Origin: Chloroflexota bacterium
Lineage (GTDB): Bacteria > Chloroflexota > UBA4733
DNA length: 29,801 nt
Direction: 5' to 3'
Assembly: GCA_023381895.1 (NCBI GenBank)
Contig: JAMCTA010000155.1
Coordinates: 1-29,801, forward strand
Positions 15,362 through 22,820 of the stretch are shown here, one piece after another (positions within the stretch are counted from its first letter, which is position 1; every line of letters begins with the position of its first letter). The notes below the pieces were generated by a model that saw only the letters and a list, made by a program, of their open reading frames with translations, did not search any database and was not told where the DNA came from. The position numbers and the translations under genes are program-made.

Positions 15362-16825
15362 CTACGATTGCACTGTAGCGCGCCGTCGGTCCAGCGCCTG
15401 GCGCAGGAGATCCTGGACAATCGCGGGATTGGCCTTACCGCGGGTCGCTTTCATGACTGGACCGACAAATGAGTTGAATGCCGCTTCCTTGCCACCGAGG
15501 TAATCAACGAGCGCCTTGGCATTGGCGTCGATTGTCTCCTCGATGAGAGAGATGAGGGCGTGTGCGTCGCTCACCTGCGCCAGTCCCTCCGCCGCCACAA
15601 TGGAGTCGGCTGATACATCCGTGTCCAGCATCTTGGCCAAGACCTGCCGCCCGATTGGTGTAGAAATTGTGCCGTTTTGGACGAGCGCGATGAGCGCGGT
15701 AAGGCGCGCCGGCGTGACTCGACTTGTCTCGAGTGACTCGCCCCGGCTATTGAGCAGTCCGAGCAGATCATTGAGGAGCCAGTTCGCCGCTGGCTTCGGA
15801 GGCGCTCCGTTGTGCACCAGCTCGTCGTAGTAGCGAGCAAGCGAGACATCCGCTGCGATGACACTAGCGTCCCCGCTGCTGATGCCAGCGGTCGAGATGA
15901 GTCTCTGCCGCCGAGCTTCTGGCAACTCAGGGAGTGAGGCACGCAGGGCATCGATCTCCGCCTGTGACAGTATGAGCGGCGGAAGATCCGGCTCCGGGAA
16001 GTACCGGTAGTCGTGGGCAAACTCTTTGGTACGCTGACTGACCGTGATACCGCGATCATCTAGCCAGCCACGAGTCTCCTGCACCAGGCGCTGCCCCTGC
16101 TCCAACGCTTGAGTCTGACGTGCGATCTCGTATTCAAGGGCCCGCTGTACTGAACGGAAGCTGTTGAGATTCTTGATCTCGACCTTTGCCCCGAACTCAC
16201 TCTCGCTCTCTGCACGCAGGGAGATATTCACATCGAAGCGCAAAGCTCCCTCCTCCAGGTTGCCACTTGCCACGCCGATAGTGACCAGCACGAGGCGGAG
16301 AGCCTGTAGATACTGGCGAGCTTCCTGAGGGGTACGTAGATCAGGCTCACTCACGATCTCCATGAGTGGGACACCACTACGGTTGATGTCGATCAGGCTC
16401 TCGCCTTCGCCGAGTTCACCAGTGACGTGAGTGAGCTTTGCCGTGTCCTCTTCCAGGTGAACACGACGGATTCGGACGCGGTGTGACTCACCATCCGCTG
16501 TGATGTCCAAGTAACCGTGAATGCAGAGCGGATTGTCATACTGAGAGATTTGATAGCCTTTGACCAGATCGGGGTACGGATAGTTCTTGCGATCAAAGCG
16601 GCTAAAGGTGTTGATAGTACAGTTCAAGGCTAGACCAGAGAGGATAGTGAAGCGGACTGCCTGAGCATTGATGACCGGCAGGACACCAGGAGCGCCCATA
16701 CAGACGGGGCACACGTGGGTATTTGCCAGCGCATCTGCGTAGTGTGCCGAACAGCTGCAAAACATCTTGCTGACCGTGCGAAGCTGGACGTGGGTTTCTA
16801 AGCCAATGGTCGGGAGATAGCTCAT
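15362..16825 (-). CDS. gatB: Aspartyl/glutamyl-tRNA amidotransferase subunit B
   Basis: 487 residues. Clear GatB hallmarks are the N-terminal IGLETHVQL, the zinc-type cysteines in FCSCS and HVCPVCMGAPGVLP, the kinase-like segment FDRKNYPYPDLVKGYQISQY, DINRSGVPLMEIVSEPD, RFDVNISLR and KIEIKNLNS-type sequence, and DYRYFPEPDLPP. The C-terminal helical and YqeY-like tail ends in VMKATRGKANPAIVQDLLRQ. GatB activates Glu-tRNA(Gln) or Asp-tRNA(Asn) for amidation by ammonia from GatA. gatA and gatC are not in the window, so the complex is encoded at two or more loci. Its ATG overlaps the aminotransferase stop (ATGA). Confidence 0.95.
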   Translation of the reverse strand: MSYLPTIGLETHVQLRTVSKMFCSCSAHYADALANTHVCPVCMGAPGVLPVINAQAVRFTILSGLALNCTINTFSRFDRKNYPYPDLVKGYQISQYDNPLCIHGYLDITADGESHRVRIRRVHLEEDTAKLTHVTGELGEGESLIDINRSGVPLMEIVSEPDLRTPQEARQYLQALRLVLVTIGVASGNLEEGALRFDVNISLRAESESEFGAKVEIKNLNSFRSVQRALEYEIARQTQALEQGQRLVQETRGWLDDRGITVSQRTKEFAHDYRYFPEPDLPPLILSQAEIDALRASLPELPEARRQRLISTAGISSGDASVIAADVSLARYYDELVHNGAPPKPAANWLLNDLLGLLNSRGESLETSRVTPARLTALIALVQNGTISTPIGRQVLAKMLDTDVSADSIVAAEGLAQVSDAHALISLIEETIDANAKALVDYLGGKEAAFNSFVGPVMKATRGKANPAIVQDLLRQALDRRRATVQS

Positions 16826-18018
16826 CCGCGTGCCTGCTTCACGAAACGGCCGATACGTGTGAGTGCTTCTTCGATTTTGGGGAGAGCAGTGGCATAGGAG
16901 CAGCGCACGTGCCCTGCACCGGCTGGGCCAAAAGCATCACCGGGCACCACAAGAACGTGTTCCTCGCGGAGGAGCCGCTCTGCGAACTCGGATGAGGACA
17001 ACCCAGTCGGGGAGACGTCGGGGAAGGCGTAGAAGGCCCCTTGAGGCTCAAAACAAGGGAGCCCCAGCGCGTTGAGCCCATCGACAATGGCACGCCTTCG
17101 CCGGTCATACTCGGCGACCATTCGGGCGACGTCGTCTTCACCCGTCTGCAGGGCTACCTCGGCTGCCATCTGAGCTAGAGATGGTGCACACATGATGATG
17201 TACTGGTGTACCTTCATCATCGCCTCGAGGACGTCCGGAGGAGCTGCTGCGTAGCCAACGCGCCAGCCCGTCATTGCGTAAGCCTTTGAGAACCCGCCGA
17301 GAAGAATGGTGCGTTCCTGTGCGCCTGGCAGACTACTGACGCACACGTGCCGGTGCTGCCCGTAGACTAGGCGGTCGTAGATCTCATCAGAGATGATGAA
17401 GAGGTCGTGCTCGATAGCCAAGGCAACGATGCGCTCGAGCGTCTCGCGCCGCGCCACGGCTCCGGTCGGATTATTCGGATAACCTAGGAGGATCACCTTG
17501 GTTCGCGGTGTGATGGCGGCAGCGATTGCTTCAGGCTGCGGCTCGAATCCATCTCTCTCGAAAGTTGGCACCATCACCGGTACCCCACCAGCGAGTACGG
17601 TACATGGGATGTATGAGACATAACTAGGCTCCGGAATGATCACTTCGTCACCGGGATCGACGAGTGCTCGAAGAGCGATGTCGAGACCTTCACTGACGCC
17701 GACAGTAATGAGGAGCTCGGAGGCTGGATCGTAGGACACACCGTATAGGCGGCCAAGATGGCTGGCGAGGGCTTGGCGCAGGCTGAGTAGACCATAGTTC
17801 GAGGTGTAGTGCGTGGCGATGTAGTCTGCGTCCTGCAGCGGTGCTACCGCAGCACTCGAGATGTGAGTGGGTGTCGAGAAGTCAGGCTCACCTACGCCAA
17901 GAGAGATGACGTCAGGAATAGTATTGACGAGATCAAAGTACTTGCGGATCCCGGATGCTGGAATCTCGCGGACTCGTTGCGATACCCGTAGGCGACCAAC
18001 TGTTGAATCAACTGTCAC
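16822..18018 (-). CDS. Pyridoxal-phosphate aminotransferase, class I/II
   Basis: About 398 residues of fold-type I aminotransferase. The N-terminal RVREIPASGIRKYFDLV helix is followed by ISLGVGEPDF, HYTSNYGLLSLRQAL, GYPNNPTGAV and DEIYDRLVYG. The PLP lysine lies in GGFSKAYAMTGWRVGYAA, and the phosphate/carboxylate arginine near HVRCSYA. It most resembles aspartate or aromatic-type aminotransferases; the amino donor and acceptor are not determinable here. The frame is open to a GTG at 18072, but the GTG at 18018 has GGAG 7 bases upstream and leads straight into the conserved N-terminus, so it is preferred. It lies 62 bases after RNase J and overlaps gatB by 4 bases. Confidence 0.9.
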   Translation of the reverse strand: MTVDSTVGRLRVSQRVREIPASGIRKYFDLVNTIPDVISLGVGEPDFSTPTHISSAAVAPLQDADYIATHYTSNYGLLSLRQALASHLGRLYGVSYDPASELLITVGVSEGLDIALRALVDPGDEVIIPEPSYVSYIPCTVLAGGVPVMVPTFERDGFEPQPEAIAAAITPRTKVILLGYPNNPTGAVARRETLERIVALAIEHDLFIISDEIYDRLVYGQHRHVCVSSLPGAQERTILLGGFSKAYAMTGWRVGYAAAPPDVLEAMMKVHQYIIMCAPSLAQMAAEVALQTGEDDVARMVAEYDRRRRAIVDGLNALGLPCFEPQGAFYAFPDVSPTGLSSSEFAERLLREEHVLVVPGDAFGPAGAGHVRCSYATALPKIEEALTRIGRFVKQARG

Positions 18019-18080
18019 CAGTGCACTCCACTCGCTTCTTTGGCCGAGTATAGCGCTTCTCCTCTTCGTCACGCACTTGA

Positions 18081-19736
18081 CTACACCTCGGTGAGGACGG
18101 GCAAGATCATGGGTCGCAGCCGAGTTCGTTGGTAGACGAACGCGGCGACGCTATCCTTCACTGCTTCAGCAAGAATCCGGATTTCTGGCTCACGCTCGGC
18201 CCAGCTTGTGAGCATGTGAGACACACGCCCCTCGGCATCGGCAAGGAACGAGCCATCCCGATCAAACGGGAAGCCCCGAGCGAAAATCTGAGGCGAGCGG
18301 ATCACTCGACCAGTTGAGCGGCTCAGAGCGGCGGCAACGACGAGGACGCCGTCGTTCGCAAGTGCGCGCCGGTCTCGAAGAACGATTCCATCGACCTCTC
18401 CAACGGTGAGTCCATCGACGAGCACGGCTCCAGACTCCACTGTTCGCCCGAGGCGAACAGCGTCGGGCTCTACTTCGATGGCGCGGCCAATCTCTGGAAG
18501 AATGACGCGGTCAGGATGAATGCCGTGCTCTTCGGCAAGATAACGGAACAGCATCATCATGCGGTACTCACCGTGCATCGGAACGGCATAGTGCGGTCGC
18601 AATAGGTCTAGGAGCTGGCCGATCTCCTGGCGCGAAGCGTGTCCGGATGAGTGCAAATTGGGTGTGACTGGCGGATAGAACACGCGGGCACCAGCGCGGA
18701 AGAGGTTATCGATAATAGCGCTCACTGTTGTTTGATTGCCTGGAATGGGTGTGGCAGAGAGCACGACGGTATCACCCTTGCGCACACGCAGCTGACGGTG
18801 CTCTCCGATGGCCATCCGGCCCAATGCCGACGACGGTTCTCCCTGGCTCCCTGTGGTGAGGAGGACCACGCGGTGCTCGGGAAGACGCTCTGCCCGCTCA
18901 ATGGGAATGAGCAGCTCGTCCGGAACCGTGAGATAACCACCCTCCCTCGCAATGCTGATGTTGCGCTCCATGCTCCGTCCCGCGACAGTGACGAAGCGCC
19001 CCAGTTCATCGGCGGCGGCAAGCACGGAACCAATCCGAGCGAGGTTCGATGCAAAGGTGGTGAAAATCACACGACCTTGTGCACCTCTGAGGATGTCACG
19101 GAGCGAATCTGCGACGACACTCTCCGAAGGTGTCGGCTCGGGAGACTCGATGCGCACGGTGTCGGATAGGAGAAGGTGCACGCCTTCGCGGGCGATCTGG
19201 CGGAGGCGACGCATGCCGAGACGTGGCATCTCTTCGAGCTTGAAATCACTCGTATGAACGATGATACCTGCCTCGCTACGAATGATCAGACCGGCGGCGT
19301 CTGGAATGCTGTGTCCGACCGGAAATAGCTCAATCGCGATGTGACCAAGCTGAAGGGTAGCGCCGAAGTCCACCTCGTGGAGGGTGCACAGCTTTTCAGC
19401 CTTGTGCTCCTCGAGGCGAGCACGCGCCATCCCGAGCACTAGGCGCGAGCCGTACACGGGAATCGGCGTACGACTCCCTATCTGGTTGAGTACGTAGGGA
19501 AGTCCGCCGAGGTGATCTTCGTGACCGTGGGTGATGACAATTCCGCGCAAGCGGGCCGCACGCTCTGCCAGGTAGGAAACGTCTGGAACGATGAGATCGA
19601 CACCGGGGAGCTCTTCATCGGGGAATTGAACGCCAGCATCGATGAGGATCAGATCATCACCGCACTCGAGAAGGAGACAGTTCTTACCGACCTCTCCCAC
19701 CCCGCCCAGTGGTATGAGTGAGTGCTTTCTCTTCAC
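18081..19736 (-). CDS. rnj: Ribonuclease J
   Basis: 551 residues of metallo-beta-lactamase/beta-CASP RNase J. The start is typical (SLIPLGGVGEVGKNCLLLE), the metal site is ITHGHEDHLGGLPY, and further metal ligands lie in VGHSIPDA, VHTSDFKL and the AVPMHGEYRMM segment. The beta-CASP signatures are in LLLSDTVRIESPEPTPSE and FTTFASNLARI, and the C-terminal domain ends in RLRPMILPVLTEV. It matures and degrades RNA as a 5'-3' exonuclease and endonuclease. Start: GTG at 19736 with a strong GGAGGGAG 8 bases upstream. It is the first gene of the minus-strand operon, with a well-formed promoter and an inverted repeat upstream. Confidence 0.95.
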   Translation of the reverse strand: MKRKHSLIPLGGVGEVGKNCLLLECGDDLILIDAGVQFPDEELPGVDLIVPDVSYLAERAARLRGIVITHGHEDHLGGLPYVLNQIGSRTPIPVYGSRLVLGMARARLEEHKAEKLCTLHEVDFGATLQLGHIAIELFPVGHSIPDAAGLIIRSEAGIIVHTSDFKLEEMPRLGMRRLRQIAREGVHLLLSDTVRIESPEPTPSESVVADSLRDILRGAQGRVIFTTFASNLARIGSVLAAADELGRFVTVAGRSMERNISIAREGGYLTVPDELLIPIERAERLPEHRVVLLTTGSQGEPSSALGRMAIGEHRQLRVRKGDTVVLSATPIPGNQTTVSAIIDNLFRAGARVFYPPVTPNLHSSGHASRQEIGQLLDLLRPHYAVPMHGEYRMMMLFRYLAEEHGIHPDRVILPEIGRAIEVEPDAVRLGRTVESGAVLVDGLTVGEVDGIVLRDRRALANDGVLVVAAALSRSTGRVIRSPQIFARGFPFDRDGSFLADAEGRVSHMLTSWAEREPEIRILAEAVKDSVAAFVYQRTRLRPMILPVLTEV

Positions 19737-19825
19737 TGCATGGTCTCCCTCCTGTTTGGCGCACGTCTAGCGGCCGAAGTGAGAACGAGGCACGAGCTTC
19801 GTCTCAGGCTCACCGTCAGGTCACG

Positions 19826-19856
19826 AGCACGAGGCCCCGTCGTGGCCTTTCGTGCT
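19826..19856. other. Strong inverted repeat in the rnj/phosphatase divergent region
   Basis: AGCACGA (19826-19832) pairs with TCGTGCT (19850-19856). Directly inside, GGCC (19833-19836) pairs with GGCC (19844-19847) with a TT bulge and a 7-base loop. It touches the -10 box of the rnj promoter and covers its expected start point, so it can be an operator or form a hairpin at the very 5' end of the rnj mRNA. Confidence 0.55.
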
Positions 19857-19882
19857 ATAGATGTACCGTAGATTGGTGTGAA
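19854..19882 (-). promoter_or_regulatory. sigma70-type promoter for rnj
   Basis: On the minus strand, TTCACA (19877-19882, 5 of 6), a 17-base spacer and TATAGC (19854-19859, 4 of 6). The start point would be near 19847, leaving a leader of about 110 bases before the GTG of rnj. Confidence 0.55.
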
Positions 19883-19914
19883 GTGCCCTTTCGAGACTGG
19901 GGAAGGCTCTGGAC

Positions 19915-20763
19915 TTGCACATAGCGGCCTACGGACTCTCTGAGCGTAACACTTCTCCTGACAAGCCGAACGAGGATGCGTTCGCCATCCATCTGGACGG
20001 TAGACGTTGTGTGCTCGTTGTTGCTGACGGCGTGACTCGCTCACCTCGAGCGGACGGCTCGTATCCTCAGCCTTCGGGGGCACAGCTCGCTTCACGTGTT
20101 GTTGCTCAGACACTCGCAGCCCATCTCGCGGATGTTGAGGAAGCACCCGACTTCCGGCAAGCGTTCCAGGTGGCCAATATCGCCGTGGACCAACTCAACC
20201 GCACGCATCGTGTCTGGGAACGGCTCGACTACGAGGAATATGACTTATTCGGCGCTGTGGCCACTGCGGCGGTCATACAGGGCCGCGACCTCTTCTGGGG
20301 GCACATTGGCGATACGTGCCTTCTCATCCATGATGAACGCACACCAGTGCAGCAGCTGACTCCCGATCAGGTCAGAGCGGCGATGGACCGGCTCGACCGA
20401 CTGCAGTCTGATGAGCTCAATGGGGAAAACCGATTGTATTATAGCCGGGCCCGGCTACGGAATCATCCCCAGATCCAGGCATCGTACGGAGTTCTCACTG
20501 GTGAAGACAACGCTCTGACGTACGTAGACCACGGTCGTAGAACACTTACTTCTGGAGCTACGGTGTTGCTCTGCTCAGACGCTCTCACCTGCTTGCGACG
20601 AGAAGGCCCAACTGGATGGCGAGAGCTCCAACCTCTTCTCCAGGATATTCCCTGGGAGCAGATTGGACCGAATCTGATAGCGACTGCCCAGCAGCGTGAG
20701 AAAGACGGGCATCTACGATCCGATGACAAGACAGTAATTGTCGCTCGGGTAATCGCCGCCTAG
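19915..20763 (+). CDS. PP2C-family Ser/Thr protein phosphatase
   Basis: 282 residues, starting with TTG 8 bases after GGGGAAGG. PPM metallophosphatase motifs are in order: KPNEDAFAI (Asp21), VVADGVT (Asp38-Gly39), a central FGAVATAAVI and GHIGDTCLLI, SDALTC and the closing DDKTVIVARV. These supply the binuclear Mn/Mg site. The protein is soluble, with no membrane segment or extra domain, and best fits the compact PP2C_2 type. It dephosphorylates Ser/Thr-phosphoproteins, but no kinase, FHA or anti-sigma gene lies in this window, so its partner is unknown. It is a single-gene unit, divergent from rnj. Confidence 0.85.
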   Translation: MHIAAYGLSERNTSPDKPNEDAFAIHLDGRRCVLVVADGVTRSPRADGSYPQPSGAQLASRVVAQTLAAHLADVEEAPDFRQAFQVANIAVDQLNRTHRVWERLDYEEYDLFGAVATAAVIQGRDLFWGHIGDTCLLIHDERTPVQQLTPDQVRAAMDRLDRLQSDELNGENRLYYSRARLRNHPQIQASYGVLTGEDNALTYVDHGRRTLTSGATVLLCSDALTCLRREGPTGWRELQPLLQDIPWEQIGPNLIATAQQREKDGHLRSDDKTVIVARVIAA

Positions 20764-20798
20764 TCGGCACGTGGACGTACACGCTTGCATCCAGCCAC

Positions 20799-21023
20799 TT
20801 AGTGATTGGACGATGTCGACCTATACCCTCCCCCCCCTTGTGAGGGAGAGAAAGTTTCCGGACACGGCATGCAAGTCGTCACTGAGCCATCATTTCCCAA
20901 AGACACGTGCGAAGCGCAATGGAGACAAATTGTCCACCTTCGAGAAGAAATGGGCTCGGCGATCTCGAATGCGGGATAGAGTGATGGACGCCCGCAACAA
21001 TCACACGTCGAAAACCAACGCAT
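20799..21023 (-). CDS. Possible small cysteine-rich zinc-binding protein
   Basis: A 74-codon frame begins at an ATG (21023) with AAAGAGG 8 bases upstream, a good ribosome site. The product has three CxxC pairs, C7-DC-C10, C33-LH-C36 and C51-MP-C54. The first two are 22 residues apart, in the pattern TCDCCGRP, a hydrophobic and aromatic stretch, then WTICLHCA, which suits a zinc ribbon or treble clef. The C-terminal 20 residues are Ser/Gly-rich and unremarkable. I do not recognise the family. The frame is open further upstream to 21179, but only the ATG at 21023 has a ribosome site. It is convergent with the phosphatase gene. Codon use is not decisive and the opposite strand also has an open frame, so this could be chance. 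Confidence 0.45.
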   Translation of the reverse strand: MRWFSTCDCCGRPSLYPAFEIAEPISSRRWTICLHCASHVSLGNDGSVTTCMPCPETFSPSQGGGGYRSTSSNH

Positions 21024-21056
21024 AAAACTGACCTCTTTGTCAACGGTAAACGTCAT

Positions 21057-21171
21057 AGCCTCTGACAGAGGCTGAGTAACACGCCAATGTGATCCCTTGC
21101 TGAACGTCCTATCACCCATGATGCAGATTATCTGCCGGATCGCAAGTGTAGTGCCGGTGTCCGCAGGACAC
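21057..21171. other. Cluster of three perfect hairpins
   Basis: AGCCTCT/AGAGGCT (21057-21063 with 21067-21073, loop GAC), GCAGA/TCTGC (21123-21127 with 21131-21135) and GTGTCC/GGACAC (21157-21162 with 21166-21171). On the minus strand they would all sit in the leader of the small cysteine-rich gene. They may form a structured 5' untranslated region, a small RNA or operators. Confidence 0.45.
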
Positions 21172-21183
21172 AAATTCAAGTCG

Positions 21184-21215
21184 TTAGTACTGTCTGGCTT
21201 GCTTTTTATTATAAC
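21184..21215. promoter_or_regulatory. AT-rich promoter-like patch usable on both strands
   Basis: On the minus strand 21208-21213 reads TATAAT exactly, without a good -35. On the plus strand TATTAT (21207-21212) lies 17 bases after TTAGTA (21184-21189, 3 of 6). It could drive the small minus-strand gene, the plus-strand serine hydrolase gene, or both. Confidence 0.35.
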
Positions 21216-21368
21216 GCTGAAAAATCAGTGCGTGCCGAGCAGTGGTGGGGATGTGTGTGGGGCAGGTGATGCTCGCCTGCACTCGTGGGACCATAGCTGA
21301 GCTCGGGAATCGACCGGCGGTATCCACATTTTCAACGCCCATCCTGAGCCCCGTCATCCGCTGGGTTT

Positions 21369-21395
21369 GGGGGGTGAGCGAGCTTCTCACCCCCC
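21369..21395. other. Ten-base-pair G/C hairpin upstream of the serine hydrolase gene
   Basis: GGGGGGTGAG (21369-21378) and CTCACCCCCC (21386-21395) pair perfectly around a 7-base loop. It ends 30 bases before the first ATG of the serine hydrolase gene. No T-run follows, so it is not a normal terminator; it may affect translation or block read-through. Confidence 0.5.
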
Positions 21396-21425
21396 TGAGA
21401 TACGTGTCACTCAAGTCAGGACGCA

Positions 21426-22808
21426 ATGAATGAGAGTCCTCGGGGTGACTGCTCTCCCACTCTAGTTAGCATGTCGACAGCACGTGCCGCACAATTGCAG
21501 CTTGCAGTGACTGTGTGGAATAGTGCACCGGTGCTCCATGCAGCGCATTGCTCCGTTGAGCGAGGCGACTGTGAGGGACAGAAAAACGTGGTAGCCAGGG
21601 TGGAGTGGCCTTCGGCAGTCGAGGCCTCGGGTGGTAGGAGTACGGCACTCCACTATCGATTCATTCCATTAGCGGTGGTTGAAGGGAGGGCGGCTCGCGA
21701 GCGTCAGCGCTGGCTGGTGAATCTGCGCCTAGTGATGTGCCTTGTTCTTGTGCTAACAGGGTCTGCCCTGTGGCTCCGAAGCAGCCGGCCGCCTAAGGCC
21801 AACACGCCGATATCCATCCAAGTGTCACGACCGCACGATCTCAGCAAGGCCCTCATTACGGAGCTAGCACCTCCTGAAGTAATCTCCAATCCTATCGTCG
21901 CGGGCCCAATTGAGTCTGGTGCTGGCCTCACAGACGAGCACCCTCTGCGATCCCTCCTCATCCCGCACGATCGCTCTCAGCCTGCGCGAGCGGCAGTTCA
22001 TGCGAACAAGGTGGAGACCGCCCTGCAAGACTCCTCTTCAGCACCACCGCTTGACACTGCGGGCTTGAAGCAAGCGCTCGAAGCGCTGTTGGCGACGACG
22101 AGCGGCACGTACCAGGTCAGTATCGTCGATCTCACTACCGACCAAGAGCTTGATATCGGCTCAGACGAACCGACTGATGCCGCGAGTGTCAACAAAATGG
22201 AGATCATGGCAGCCGTCTTTCACGAAGTGGAGCGCGGACATCTCAGCTTGCAAGACCGCGTGACGATTACGGCAAGCGACGTGCAGAACTACGGCACAGG
22301 TGTGATCCGGTATCAGCCAGCGGGCACCGCGTATTCGATCCAGGATTTGGTGAAGCTAATGATCGAGCAGAGTGATAACACCGCATCGTACGTCTTGGCA
22401 CAGCGCATTGGCGTCGCGAATGTCGATGCGCTCATTCGTCAATGGGGGCTCAAGGTCACCGACGTGGGCCCAGACGTGTCGACGGCGCGTGACGCGGCCC
22501 GTTTCCTGACGTTGTTGTACCGAAGGAAGCTTGCTACTGAGAGCGATACTGCAAAGATGCTAGACTACCTTGCGCACACGCAGTGGAATAGCCGTATCCC
22601 TGCTGGGGTGCCGAGCAGCATCGTTGTCGCACATAAGATCGGAAATCAGGTCAATGTCGAGAATGATGCAGGGATTGTCCTCTTGCCACAGCGACCATAC
22701 GTCTTGACTATTTTTTCGTCCGGTGTGCCCGGAGATGCTGCAGATCCTGTGGAGCAGCAGATTTCACGCATCGTGTACACATTTGAGCAGCGAGCCCAGC
22801 GCGTCTAG
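21426..22808 (+). CDS. Membrane-anchored class A beta-lactamase-like serine hydrolase
   Basis: Up to 460 residues. Residues 1-97 look cytoplasmic and match nothing I know; one membrane segment follows (LRLVMCLVLVLTGSALWL, about 100-117), then a linker and an outside-facing serine hydrolase domain (about 215-455). That domain has the SxxK motif S254-V-N-K257, the SDN motif at 316-318 and KIG (404-406) in place of KTG. Where true class A enzymes have the omega loop with Glu166 and Asn170, the sequence runs from WGLKVTDVGPD straight to STARDAARFL, so I see no deacylating Glu. It is more likely a wall-related binding or peptidase protein than a resistance enzyme. The start is uncertain: the ATG at 21426 has only AGG upstream, while a GTG at 21588 follows GAGGG by 10 bases. 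Confidence 0.8.
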   Translation: MNESPRGDCSPTLVSMSTARAAQLQLAVTVWNSAPVLHAAHCSVERGDCEGQKNVVARVEWPSAVEASGGRSTALHYRFIPLAVVEGRAARERQRWLVNLRLVMCLVLVLTGSALWLRSSRPPKANTPISIQVSRPHDLSKALITELAPPEVISNPIVAGPIESGAGLTDEHPLRSLLIPHDRSQPARAAVHANKVETALQDSSSAPPLDTAGLKQALEALLATTSGTYQVSIVDLTTDQELDIGSDEPTDAASVNKMEIMAAVFHEVERGHLSLQDRVTITASDVQNYGTGVIRYQPAGTAYSIQDLVKLMIEQSDNTASYVLAQRIGVANVDALIRQWGLKVTDVGPDVSTARDAARFLTLLYRRKLATESDTAKMLDYLAHTQWNSRIPAGVPSSIVVAHKIGNQVNVENDAGIVLLPQRPYVLTIFSSGVPGDAADPVEQQISRIVYTFEQRAQRV

Positions 22809-22820
22809 GTGGAAGAAGGC

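Larger units (their letters stand above)
20764..21425. other. Structured intergenic region with a possible small minus-strand gene
   Basis: This 662-base gap follows the phosphatase gene. It contains a possible small zinc protein gene on the minus strand (20799-21023), three perfect short hairpins (21057-21073, 21123-21135, 21157-21171), an AT-rich promoter-like patch around 21203-21215 in otherwise GC-rich DNA, and a 10-bp G/C-rich hairpin at 21369-21395 just before the next gene. I see no tRNA or familiar RNA family in it. Confidence 0.6.

Noticed and set aside
20771..21025. 84-codon plus-strand frame in the long gap
   Set aside because: It has no ribosome site or motif and lies opposite the better supported cysteine-rich frame.
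21184..21426. 80-codon minus-strand frame upstream of the serine hydrolase gene
   Set aside because: It runs through the 10-bp hairpin and the AT-rich patch and has no recognisable feature.
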